A DNA stretch of 34,597 bases from an uncultured Acidilobus sp. JCHS. GTDB taxonomy: Archaea; Thermoproteota; Thermoprotei_A; Sulfolobales; Acidilobaceae. Position numbers and translations under genes: made by a program. The stretch covers positions 5,286 to 39,882 of the forward strand of contig AYMD01000010.1 of the NCBI GenBank assembly GCA_000495735.1, written 5' to 3'. Each line of letters opens with the position of its first letter. Positions within the stretch are counted from its first letter, which is position 1. Of the stretch, positions 1 through 6,803 are shown one piece after another. Under the pieces are notes generated by a model. The model had not been told where the DNA came from. It searched no databases and saw nothing but the letters and a program-made list of their open reading frames with translations.

Positions 1-16
1 GAAAGCACTTGACCAC

Positions 17-127
17 TTTTCCCCAGAGGCCTGTGGGGAAAACCCAAGCGTTTTCCCCAGAAGGTTGTGGGGAGGCCCTCGGTACTGGGGGACCTGACGG
101 CTTTTCCACAGAAGCTTCTGGGGAAAC
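17..127. repeat. Three copies of a 26-bp palindromic element
   Basis: Three related palindromes start at 17, 51 and 102. Each opens TTTTCC(C/A)CAGA and closes TGGGGA. Copy 1 (17-42) is a near-perfect 26-bp palindrome with one mismatched pair. Copy 2 (51-76) keeps the left arm and the inner TGTGGGGA. Copy 3 (102-127) has a perfect 12-bp core, CAGAAGCTTCTG. A shorter stem, CGCTGGG/CCCAGCG, follows close behind. The gaps between copies are 8 and 25 bases, too uneven for CRISPR. Regulator sites, initiator-protein sites or the remnant of a longer array cut by the window edge are all possible; the sequence does not decide. Confidence 0.6.
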
Positions 128-312
128 GCCCTCGCTGGGCCTCCCCAGCGGGCCTGACCCCCTGTTACCTTAGGCCCTGAAGGTCAAACTCCCGCCAGAC
201 CTGGGAAAGCCCTGCGCGCCCTCACAGTATCAGAAGGCCGTCGCTCAGCCACGCCTTGGCTCTCCTCACCGACAGGTAATATTGCCTCCTGAGCAACGAC
301 CTGGCCGGCGCA

Positions 313-518
313 CTTCGTGAGGGTGTGGTCTGGGCGGCCGGCATGCTGTCGGCGCCCTACCGCTCGTGTATGCCAACCTCTTTGGCCCGATCGTGACGAC
401 CCTCCACACGCTGTTCAGGTACGAGTTCTACATAGGCATGACAGCCCTGGCCATTAACCTGGCAGTGGTGGGCCTGGGCACTGGCATAGCTTACGCGCTA
501 GGAGGGAGGCCGAAGTGA
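313..518 (+). pseudogene. Decayed C-terminal end of a membrane transporter (possibly sodium:solute symporter)
   Basis: From 360 to the TGA at 516-518 the frame reads as a hydrophobic C-terminus with LVYANLFGPIVTTLH followed by a last membrane helix (INLAVVGLGTGIAYAL). The upstream continuation (VVWAAGMLSA, about 328-354) lies in another frame, so there is a frameshift near 355-362, and a stop closes the downstream frame at 318-320. No start and no N-terminal part are present. The layout resembles the tail of sodium:solute symporter-type proteins, but assignment to that family is tentative. The remainder of 128-312 holds no gene I can support. Confidence 0.4.
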
Positions 519-569
519 GCCTGACCTGAGCTTAAGGCCTAGTCCTTTCTTGTCAGGGCCTTGGCTTCT

Positions 570-578
570 TTATTATAA
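570..578 (+). promoter_or_regulatory. TATA box for the HEPN/MNT pair
   Basis: The A/T-rich stretch TTATTATAA lies about 30 bases before the ATG at 605 in a GC-rich setting. That spacing predicts a transcription start at or just before the start codon, so the mRNA should be leaderless or nearly so. No Shine-Dalgarno motif precedes the ATG, which agrees. Confidence 0.6.
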
Positions 579-604
579 GCCTTGGCCGCCCAGCCTAAGG
601 CGGA

Positions 605-1018
605 ATGACGCAGCCCCTGGACTGCGACGAGTACCAAAGGTGGATGAGACAGGCTGAGCACACCCTGAGGTCCATAGAGGCCGACCTGAGCTTCGGCAGC
701 TACTCATGGGCCTGCTTCAAGGCCCAGCAGGCCGCCGAGCTGGCGATTAAGGCCATGCTCAGGGCCATGGGCAGGCCCGCCTTCGGCCACAACCTGGTGG
801 CCTTCTTCAACGACCTGGCCGAGCCCTGCGGCAACGTCAGCGACAGGCTGAGGTTCTGTGTTGGTTACCTGGATAAGATGTACTCCACAGCCCGCTACCC
901 TGACGCCCTGGTGGAGGGGGTGCCCTTCGAGAGGTTCACCAGGGAGGAGGCTGCTGAGGCCCTCAGCTGCGCCGGCCTCATTATCAGCTGGGTGAAGGGT
1001 TGCTCTCCATGTCGTTAG
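605..1018 (+). CDS. HEPN domain protein (toxin of a HEPN/MNT pair)
   Basis: A 137-aa all-helical protein with the layout of the PF05168-type HEPN domain. An early helix carries FKAQQAAELAIKAML (about 38-52), followed by the conserved GRPAFGHNL turn (56-64) and the ARYPDA motif near residue 97. R57 and H62 give an R-x4-H pair. HEPN proteins of this class are usually RNA-cleaving toxins, or their inactive relatives, held in check by a partner nucleotidyltransferase. The ATG at 605 follows a TATA box with almost no leader. The 3' end overlaps the next gene by 10 bases, so the two are translationally coupled. The family call is firm; toxicity is inferred from the family and the pairing. Confidence 0.88.
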   Translation: MTQPLDCDEYQRWMRQAEHTLRSIEADLSFGSYSWACFKAQQAAELAIKAMLRAMGRPAFGHNLVAFFNDLAEPCGNVSDRLRFCVGYLDKMYSTARYPDALVEGVPFERFTREEAAEALSCAGLIISWVKGCSPCR

Positions 1019-1383
1019 ACGACATAATAAGGGCCAGGAGGGCCGAGAGGGAGAGGGTCATAGGCGAGCTCAGGGAGTACGCCTCTAGGCTGAGGGTGAG
1101 GCTGGGCAGGCTCAGCATGGCGCTCTACGGCTCCTACGCGAGAGGCGACTTCAACCTGTGGAGCGACGTCGACGTAATAGTGGTCTCTGAGCGCTTCAGG
1201 GACAGGGAGTTCGTGACCAGGTGCGTTGAGCTGAGCGACGCGCCCCCAAGGCTTGAGGCAATATGCTGGACCCCCGAGGAGGCGAGGAAGGCCCTTGGCA
1301 AGCCCTGGTGGCGTGAGGCCCTCAGGGAAAAGGTGGTCATAGTTGACGACTATGGTCTCTTCGGCGGGCAGGGCAAGTCATGA
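1009..1383 (+). CDS. MNT-type minimal nucleotidyltransferase (antitoxin partner)
   Basis: A protein of about 124 aa with the minimal nucleotidyltransferase signature GSYARG (41-46) followed by WSDVDV, giving metal-binding D53 and D55. In HEPN/MNT modules this enzyme transfers AMP to, or otherwise silences, the HEPN toxin. I prefer the ATG at 1009 (MSLDDII); a TTG three codons upstream is the alternative. It overlaps the HEPN gene by 10 bases. Two helical segments rich in Arg and Glu come before the catalytic core. No separate promoter is visible, so it should be read from the HEPN promoter. Confidence 0.88.
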   Translation: MSLDDIIRARRAERERVIGELREYASRLRVRLGRLSMALYGSYARGDFNLWSDVDVIVVSERFRDREFVTRCVELSDAPPRLEAICWTPEEARKALGKPWWREALREKVVIVDDYGLFGGQGKS

Positions 1384-1470
1384 CGTGTTGCTGCCCTCTT
1401 GTCGCCAGGTCCGCGGCCCAGGCCTGCGGGCTGACGCCATGACCTGCAAGTGTTGAGGCCCCTGATGAAG

Positions 1471-1505
1471 CTTTTAACCCAATCCTCTACACCACTCTCA
1501 GGTGG
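1471..1505 (+). promoter_or_regulatory. TATA box and ribosome-binding site of the ABC-UbiD-UbiA operon
   Basis: CTTTTAAC at 1471-1478 is a good archaeal TATA box. The predicted transcription start is near 1500, followed by GGTGG (1501-1505) and an ATG at 1510. This fixes the start of the binding-protein gene at 1510; a TTG at 1450 would lie upstream of the promoter. Confidence 0.6.
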
Positions 1506-1509
1506 TTAC

Positions 1510-2514
1510 ATGAGGTCCCTGTGGGTCGCGGTCCTGGCCATCGTAATAGTGGTGGTCGTGGTGGCTGGCGCCTACGTCGCCCTCACTGCCAGCAGGCCCC
1601 CCACGGTCATCATAGGCAGCATAGCCGTGGGCCCCTCAGCCTTCGACTCCTACAGGGCTGACCCCTCGATATCCAACGTCTCGGTTAAGGTCAACTACGT
1701 CGCCTTCTCCCTCACGCCCTCGCTCTACGACGCCCTCATGAAGGGGGAGGTCGAGGTAGCCATACTCCCGGCTGACCTGGCCGGGCTCGCACTGCTTAAC
1801 AGCAACGACACCTACGTCATAGCCCTAGACTACCCGCTCTTCCAGGCCATAATAGTGCCCGCCAACTCAACCATAACCTCGCCGGCCCAGCTGGGCGGCA
1901 AGACCGTCGCTATACCGGTGGGCACGGGCACCTACTACCTCTTCGAGGTCATGATGAAGGCCCTCTACAACCTCACTGTGTCAACAAATGAGACGGGGCC
2001 AAACGTGATTCACGTCATAAACGTGGCCCCGGGCGAGGTGATAGACGCCGTCGCGACCGGCTCAGCCCAGGCGGGCGTCATATGGCAGCCCATGCTGGCG
2101 ATAGCCCAGTCGCAGTACCACATGAGGGTCCTCGCCACCTTCCAGCAGCTCTGGCAGAACCTGACTGGTGAGCCCACAGCACCGTTCCTGGTGTGGGTAG
2201 CGACCTCAAAGGTCGTCAACGACAGGCCCCTCCTGCTCAAGGTCCTGAGGCTTCACGCGGAGGCGGCCTACGCCTGGGACCACAACGAGACCCTGGCTGT
2301 AATAGCCCTCGAGAGGCTCTACAACGTGCCCCCGCAGGCCGCCCCGCTAGTCTGGGCCATGACGAACGACACGCCCGCCTCTCCCTGCATAACACAGCAG
2401 GGCTACCAGGAGCTCGTCTCCGAGTGGCAGTACCTGGTCAAGGCGGGCTTCCTCAGCTCAATGCCTAATACCTCCAGGATTCTAACGTGTAGCGAGCTGG
2501 GGCTAAGCCCTTGA
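1510..2514 (+). CDS. ABC transporter substrate-binding protein, NMT1/SsuA-like
   Basis: A 334-aa protein. An uncleaved or cleavable hydrophobic N-terminal helix (about residues 3-24, rich in Val) is followed by a periplasmic-binding fold of the NMT1/THI5/SsuA type: VIIGSIAVGPSAF, then EVEVAILPADLAGLAL, then SPAQLGGKTVAIPVGTGT, which is the usual 'GK-vaip-GS' ligand region, and a C-terminal helical part. There is no lipobox Cys, so anchoring is by the N-terminal helix. It is the first gene of an operon whose permease and ATPase follow with overlapping codons. Relatives bind sulfonates, nitrate, thiamine precursors, riboflavin or aromatic acids. The ligand cannot be read from the sequence, but the UbiD and UbiA genes downstream favour a small acid or aromatic compound. 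Confidence 0.85.
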   Translation: MRSLWVAVLAIVIVVVVVAGAYVALTASRPPTVIIGSIAVGPSAFDSYRADPSISNVSVKVNYVAFSLTPSLYDALMKGEVEVAILPADLAGLALLNSNDTYVIALDYPLFQAIIVPANSTITSPAQLGGKTVAIPVGTGTYYLFEVMMKALYNLTVSTNETGPNVIHVINVAPGEVIDAVATGSAQAGVIWQPMLAIAQSQYHMRVLATFQQLWQNLTGEPTAPFLVWVATSKVVNDRPLLLKVLRLHAEAAYAWDHNETLAVIALERLYNVPPQAAPLVWAMTNDTPASPCITQQGYQELVSEWQYLVKAGFLSSMPNTSRILTCSELGLSP

Positions 2515-3251
2515 GGGCTGCCAGGGCCGCAGGCTACCTGCTCGCGACCATCATAGTTGGCCTCGCGTGGCAGCTGGCCTCGTGGGCCTCAGGCTACCTG
2601 ATACCCGGCCCCGCCCCAGCGGTGGCTTACCTGGCAGGCCACCCAGGGCCAGCCCTGGGCGCGGTGGCGCTGACCCTCATTGACGCCGTGGGAGGCTACG
2701 CCGTCGCCGCCTCCCTGGCCATCCTGGGCCTGGCGATCTATGAGCTGGGGGGCCTAGGGGAGCCCGTGGTCGAGTCCTTCAGGGAGGTGCTCCACAGCGT
2801 GACCCCGGTGGCCTGGAGCCTCGCCCTGCTGATCCTGCTGGGGTTCTCGAGCAGGGCTGTCCCAATACTTGTCAGCGGCCTCTCCGCCTTCCCCCCGCTC
2901 ATGACGTCGCTCATAGAGGGCCTCAAGGCCTCTAGGGCGCGGTTCGGCGACCTGGCCGCCGCCCTCAGGCTCAGGGGGGTGAGGAGGATGGCCTACATAG
3001 ACCTGCCGGCCTCCGTGCCCTACTTCATATCGGGCTCAAGGTCAGCCATAGGGGTGGCGCTCATAGTCTCACCTGTGGCCGAGGCCTTCGGCACCGCCGG
3101 GGGCATAGGGTACGGCCTCTACCTGTTCTTCCAGCTCCATGAGTACGCTGCCTTCGTGGCCTGGTCTCTCCTGCTAGTCCTGGTAATGATAGCCATAGAC
3201 GCGGCCGCCCTCGGCCCGCTTGAGAGGTGGTCAAGGAGGTGGATGGAGTAG
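2511..3251 (+). CDS. ABC transporter permease, SsuC/TauC-like
   Basis: A 246-aa integral membrane protein with about six helices, of the BPD_transp_1 type used with NMT1/SsuA binding proteins. The cytoplasmic coupling loop is visible as an EAA-like stretch near residues 140-165 (ALRLRGVRRMAYIDLPASVPYFISG). It starts with TTG at 2511, sharing bases with the TGA stop of the binding-protein gene (TTGA), a typical tight coupling. The stop lies inside the start region of the ATPase gene. Together the three genes form one importer. The substrate is unknown. Confidence 0.88.
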   Translation: MRAARAAGYLLATIIVGLAWQLASWASGYLIPGPAPAVAYLAGHPGPALGAVALTLIDAVGGYAVAASLAILGLAIYELGGLGEPVVESFREVLHSVTPVAWSLALLILLGFSSRAVPILVSGLSAFPPLMTSLIEGLKASRARFGDLAAALRLRGVRRMAYIDLPASVPYFISGSRSAIGVALIVSPVAEAFGTAGGIGYGLYLFFQLHEYAAFVAWSLLLVLVMIAIDAAALGPLERWSRRWME

Positions 3252-3940
3252 CCGTAGAGCTGAGGAACGTCAGCAAGTCCTTCGGCAGGGCCAGGGTGCT
3301 CGACTCTGTGAGCCTTACAGCGAGGCGCGGCGAGGTGCACGTGATAGTGGGGCCCAACGGGGTCGGGAAGACCACGCTCCTGAAGATAATAGCTGGGGTC
3401 CTGAGGCCTGACTCGGGCGAGGTGATAGTCAGGGGCTCCGTGTCCCTGGTGCCCCAGGGCGACTCCCTGCTCCCCTGGAGGACAGCGCTCAGGAACATAA
3501 CCCTCCCCCTTGAGCTGAGCGGCCTTGACGGCGTGAAGGCGAGGGAGGCCGCCAGGAGGGTGGCCGAGGGGCTAGGGATATCGAGGTACCTTGACATGTA
3601 CCCACGGGAGCTGAGCGGGGGCACCAGGAGGAAGGTGGCCATAGCCAGGGCGCTGGTCACGAACCCTGACGTCCTTCTCCTCGACGAGCCATACAACGGC
3701 CTTGACGTGGACTCCGTCAGGTCGCTCAACGAGACCATAAGGGGGCTTAGCTCAGGCGGGAGGACAATTATACTTGTGAGCCACCAGGTCGCGGAGGCGG
3801 CCGAGGTGGCGGACTCCTTCACGGCCATAACCGGTAGGCCGGGCAGGGTGACGGCCTCAATGGACGTCAGGGGCCTGGGGCCTGACGAGAGGGCCAAGGC
3901 CATGAAGGCGGCCCTAGGGGTGGGAGTAGATGGCGCTTAG
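3227..3940 (+). CDS. ABC transporter ATP-binding protein, SsuB/TauB-like
   Basis: A 237-aa nucleotide-binding subunit with every catalytic motif: Walker A GPNGVGKTT (42-50), Q-loop VPQGDSLLPWR, signature LSGGTRRK (129-136), Walker B VLLLDEP with E154, D-loop and switch H186 (LVSHQ). The start is uncertain. GTG at 3227 gives 237 aa and overlaps the permease gene by 25 bases, while a strong AAGGAGG lies at 3233-3239, just inside the reading frame. That site may serve reinitiation at the GTG at 3239 or simply code for KEV. The 3' end overlaps the decarboxylase gene by 11 bases. Confidence 0.9.
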   Translation: MVKEVDGVAVELRNVSKSFGRARVLDSVSLTARRGEVHVIVGPNGVGKTTLLKIIAGVLRPDSGEVIVRGSVSLVPQGDSLLPWRTALRNITLPLELSGLDGVKAREAARRVAEGLGISRYLDMYPRELSGGTRRKVAIARALVTNPDVLLLDEPYNGLDVDSVRSLNETIRGLSSGGRTIILVSHQVAEAAEVADSFTAITGRPGRVTASMDVRGLGPDERAKAMKAALGVGVDGA

Positions 3941-5351
3941 GGACCTCAGGGCCTACCTTGAGCTCCTGGAGTCCAAGGGCATGCTGAGGAGGGTCAGGGC
4001 GCCCGTCTCGCCCGTCCTCGAGATCCCTGAGGTGCTGAGGAGGGTCATGAGGTCAAGGGGGCCCGCCGTGCTCTTCGAGAACGTCCAGGGCCACCCCGGC
4101 TGGAGGGTGGCAGGCAACATATTCTGCTGCGAGGAGGCGGTGGCCCTCGGGCTGGGGGTGAGCTCACTCGACGAGCTTGGCCAGAGGGTGCCGACCCCTG
4201 CCTCCCTGACCAGGGCTGACGTGACTACGCTCCTCAGGTACGCCTCCTACCTCCCCAGGGAGGCCAGGCCTGACTTCGAGGAGAGGCCAGACCTGAGGCT
4301 CACGGACCTGCCCGCCTTCAAGTCGTGGCCGAAGGACGCGGGCAGGTACCTTACCTACGCCCTTGTCGTACACAGGGAGAGGGGCGAGCTGGGCGAGTCG
4401 ACTAACTTCGGCGTCTACAGGGTGATGATAGTGAACGAGAGGGAGGCGGTGGTACACTGGCAGACCTACAAGAGGGGCTACGCAGAGCACCTGAGGGCTA
4501 TAGAGAGGGGCGAGACGAAGGTCCCCGTGGCCCTAGTCATAGGGGCCGACCCAGGGACCCTGCTGGCGGGGGCCATGCCAGCCCCTTACCCCCTTGACAA
4601 GTACCTTGTGGCTGGGGCGCTCAGGGGCGAGGGGGTTGAGGTAACAACGCTCCCCAACGGGGTCAGGGTGCCAGCCCACGCCGAGGTGGTCCTCGAGGGC
4701 ACGGTGGACCTCTCTGACCTGAGGGAGGAGGGGCCCTTCGGCGACCACGTGGGCTTCTACGACAAGCCCGACAGGCGCTTCCCCACGTTCAGGCTTGAGA
4801 GGGCCTACGCCAGGCCGGACCCCATATATTACGGCACGGTCGTCGGCAGGCCCCCCATGGAGGACTCGATCATAGCCAAGGTCGCGGAGAGGGCCTTCCT
4901 GCCCCTGGTCAGGTCGCTCTACCCGGAGGTCGTGGACTACTCCTTCCCTCCCTCTGGCTGGGCCCAGGGGCTGGCCGTAGTCTCAATAAGGAAGACCATG
5001 CCGGGCCAGGCGGTCAGGGTGGCAATGGGCCTCCTGGGCCTCGGCCAGTTCTCCCTAACCAAGGTAATCATAGTAGTAGACGCCGACATAGACCCCCACG
5101 ACATGGATCAGGTGACGTGGGCCTTCTCAACGTTCGTCGACCCCTCAAGGGACATCATAGTGGTCCCCCAGGCCCCGGCCGACGAGCTAGACGTTGCATA
5201 CCTGCCGAGGAGGAGGGTGGGGAGCAAGCTGATAGTCGACGCCACTAGGAAGCTAAAGGATGAGAGCGGCGCTGAGCCGCCCGAGGAGCTGAGGCCCGAC
5301 GAGGAGACCGTGAGGCTTGTTGACAGGAGGTGGGCGGAGTACGGGCTCTGA
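3930..5351 (+). CDS. UbiD family decarboxylase
   Basis: A 473-aa protein matching the UbiD family over its full usual length. UbiD enzymes use prenylated FMN to add or remove carboxyl groups on aromatic or alpha,beta-unsaturated acids. The cofactor segment STNFGVYRVMIV (157-168) carries N159 and R164, matching the spacing of the family's conserved Asn and catalytic Arg. The EGPFGDHVGFYD segment (267-278) carries E267 and D272, where the family has its acid pair. The ATG at 3930 overlaps the ATPase gene. No UbiX flavin prenyltransferase gene lies in this window, so prFMN must be made elsewhere. Being the fourth gene of a transporter operon, it probably acts on the imported compound; that is inference. 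Confidence 0.9.
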   Translation: MALRDLRAYLELLESKGMLRRVRAPVSPVLEIPEVLRRVMRSRGPAVLFENVQGHPGWRVAGNIFCCEEAVALGLGVSSLDELGQRVPTPASLTRADVTTLLRYASYLPREARPDFEERPDLRLTDLPAFKSWPKDAGRYLTYALVVHRERGELGESTNFGVYRVMIVNEREAVVHWQTYKRGYAEHLRAIERGETKVPVALVIGADPGTLLAGAMPAPYPLDKYLVAGALRGEGVEVTTLPNGVRVPAHAEVVLEGTVDLSDLREEGPFGDHVGFYDKPDRRFPTFRLERAYARPDPIYYGTVVGRPPMEDSIIAKVAERAFLPLVRSLYPEVVDYSFPPSGWAQGLAVVSIRKTMPGQAVRVAMGLLGLGQFSLTKVIIVVDADIDPHDMDQVTWAFSTFVDPSRDIIVVPQAPADELDVAYLPRRRVGSKLIVDATRKLKDESGAEPPEELRPDEETVRLVDRRWAEYGL

Positions 5352-6228
5352 GCTGAGGAGGTACCTCCTGGCCACAAGGCCCTACTCGCTCCTCAACAGC
5401 GTCGCCAGGGCCGTGGTGGGGGGAGTTATGGCCATGAGCTACTACGCGGGCTTCCGCCCGCTTCCAGTGGCGTTAACGGCCCTGGTAGCGCTTGGCGTCG
5501 CGGCCTTCCAGGCCTCAGAGAACGTTCTCAACGACTACTATGACGTTAAGAAGGGCGTTGACGCGCCAGGGGCCCCAGCGACCCTTCACAGGCTTCACAG
5601 CGTCTACGGCCTTGGCCTCAGCCTGAGGCAGGTCAGGGACCTGGGCATCTCACTGCTAGCCTTTGGCGTAGCCCTGGTGATCATAGCCACCGTGGCCCTC
5701 GACAGGCCCCTGCTGCCCCTGATCCTGGCCGTAGGCGCCCTGCTCCTAATATCGTACACGGGGCCCGGGGGCCTGAAGTACAGGGGCCTCGGGGAGCTTG
5801 ACGTCTTCGTGACGGCAATACTGATGGTGGTCGGGAGCGCCTACACAGTCTCGGGGAGGCTCAGCTGGTGGGAGGCAGCGCTCTCAGTGCCGATGGCGCT
5901 CCTGACGGCCTCGGTGGCCCTGGCTGACAACCTGAGGGACTACGAGTGGGACAAGGCCCACGGGGTCAGGACGCTGCCCGTCAGGGTCGGCAAGGGCATG
6001 GGGAAGGCCATGTATGCCGCCATGGTTCTGCTCGCGCTCGCCCTACCCCCCGTCATGCTGTGGCCCTGGGGGCTCCTCGTTGAGGCCTCCCTGCCCCTCG
6101 CGCTGCTCTCAATACTTCACGTGGCCGAGGTCTACGACCTAGGGCCCAGGAGGGCAGTGAGGTTCAGGTTCTATGTAACTATAACCTTCGCGTCGCTGTA
6201 CGCGGCCTCCATCGCCTTGGCGCACTAG
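5317..6228 (+). CDS. UbiA family prenyltransferase, MenA-like
   Basis: An integral membrane prenyltransferase of about 300 aa with eight to nine helices. The first Asp-rich motif is NDYYDVKKGVD (72-82) and the second is DNLRDYEWD (204-212) followed by GVRTLPVRVGK. The first motif continues DAPGAP rather than the NRPxRPIPSG of the archaeal lipid enzyme DGGGP synthase, so a MenA-type role (polyprenylation of an aromatic ring) fits better. The start is uncertain. TTG at 5317 or 5320 overlaps the UbiD gene by up to 35 bases, and an AGGAGGT at 5325-5331 falls within the proposed coding start. It ends the operon and pairs logically with the UbiD enzyme. Confidence 0.88.
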   Translation: MLTGGGRSTGSELRRYLLATRPYSLLNSVARAVVGGVMAMSYYAGFRPLPVALTALVALGVAAFQASENVLNDYYDVKKGVDAPGAPATLHRLHSVYGLGLSLRQVRDLGISLLAFGVALVIIATVALDRPLLPLILAVGALLLISYTGPGGLKYRGLGELDVFVTAILMVVGSAYTVSGRLSWWEAALSVPMALLTASVALADNLRDYEWDKAHGVRTLPVRVGKGMGKAMYAAMVLLALALPPVMLWPWGLLVEASLPLALLSILHVAEVYDLGPRRAVRFRFYVTITFASLYAASIALAH

Positions 6229-6308
6229 GCCAGGGCATCGAAGGGCCGCCTTAAAACGAGGCCATTGGCGATGTCGCGAGGCACAGGTTCACGTACAGAG
6301 GCCCCTGA

Positions 6309-6361
6309 GGCCTGTGGTCGCAGCCGCCTGCCGGGCGACCTCAGGGAGGGCTGCGCAGGCC
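6309..6361. other. Long stem-loop in the spacer after the UbiA operon
   Basis: GGCCTG-TGGT-CGCAGCC (6309-6325) pairs with GGCTGCG-CAGGCC (6349-6361), a 13-bp stem with a 4-base bulge around a loop of about 23 bases. No T-run follows, so it is not a typical archaeal terminator. The rest of 6229-6459 contains no convincing gene; short open stretches exist on both strands but have no start signals. Confidence 0.45.
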
Positions 6362-6459
6362 TACATTAAGTGGACAGAGTCAAGGCTCAACATACCTGTA
6401 ATGATAATGACGTCCCTCGGACCGTGGTAGCCGAGGACGAAGTAGTACTTTCATCTAAA

Positions 6460-6501
6460 CTTTTAAGCAGCCCTAAACCTATAACTAGTTAAGCGGTGAT
6501 G
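6460..6501 (+). promoter_or_regulatory. TATA box and ribosome-binding site for a small membrane protein
   Basis: CTTTTAAG at 6460-6467 is a TATA box. The predicted transcription start is near 6490. GGTGAT at 6496-6501 lies 8-9 bases before the TTG at 6510, a standard archaeal Shine-Dalgarno spacing. An ACTTTC at 6447-6452, upstream of the TATA box, resembles one half of the operator seen at 11729 and 19734, but the second half is missing. Confidence 0.5.
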
Positions 6502-6509
6502 CCCGTAAG

Positions 6510-6689
6510 TTGAAACGACGCCGAAGGCGGCTGTTCTACACCGTTCAGGCCGCGTCGCTCGCGGTCTCCCTTGCCTGGACCCTTGCCACGCGTGACCTCT
6601 CCCTGACGGGCCTGGCCGGGCCGCTGTTGGCCTCGCTTGCTGACGACATAGCCCTTGCCCTAGCGTTGCTGTTGGCCCGGCTGCTGTGA
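6510..6689 (+). CDS. Small basic membrane protein, function unknown
   Basis: A 59-residue reading frame from TTG at 6510 to TGA at 6687-6689. The N-terminus is MKRRRRRLF, followed by a hydrophobic helix (about 10-27) and a second one (about 34-59) rich in Leu and Ala. Support comes from the TATA box and the GGTGAT ribosome-binding site at correct distances, and from codon use like that of the neighbours. The poly-Arg head predicts a cytoplasmic N-terminus and a hairpin in the membrane. I do not recognise a family. It sits just before the beta-glycosidase gene, which has its own promoter signals. Confidence 0.45.
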   Translation: MKRRRRRLFYTVQAASLAVSLAWTLATRDLSLTGLAGPLLASLADDIALALALLLARLL

Positions 6690-6763
6690 AGCTTTTTCAG
6701 GCCTCACGCCTTTCTGGACCAGTCCTTATTTACATCTTTCACCGCGAGCTCAAGCTGGTATTA

Positions 6764-6796
6764 GGTTAAATTCCTGTCAGCCTCCCCTCTGGTGGG
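6764..6796 (+). promoter_or_regulatory. Putative promoter and ribosome-binding site of the beta-glycosidase gene
   Basis: GGTTAAATT at 6764-6772 is the nearest TATA-like element, predicting transcription start around 6795. A second candidate, CTTATTTA, lies at 6725-6732. GGTGGG at 6791-6796 is placed 7 bases before the TTG at 6804 and supports that start. Confidence 0.4.
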
Positions 6797-6803
6797 AACG
6801 GCC

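Noticed and set aside
17-127. CRISPR array
   Set aside because: The repeats are palindromic and imperfect, with spacers of only 8 and 25 bases and no cas genes nearby.
222-306. Minus-strand remnant ending LLRRQYYLSVRRAKAWLSDG before a TGA
   Set aside because: It reads like the end of a helical HEPN/PaREP1-type protein, but it is under 30 residues, has no start, and no family motif.
3061-3903. Long minus-strand open frame of 280 codons
   Set aside because: It is antisense to the ABC permease and ATPase genes, which have complete motifs; GC-rich codon bias creates such shadows.
5317-6228. DGGGP (archaeal lipid) synthase
   Set aside because: The residues after the first Asp-rich motif are DAPGAP rather than the NRPxRPIPSG of the lipid enzyme.
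6271-6450. Short open frames on both strands of the UbiA-lacS spacer
   Set aside because: They read fairly smoothly, but they lack start signals and the region is better explained by the stem-loop and promoter.
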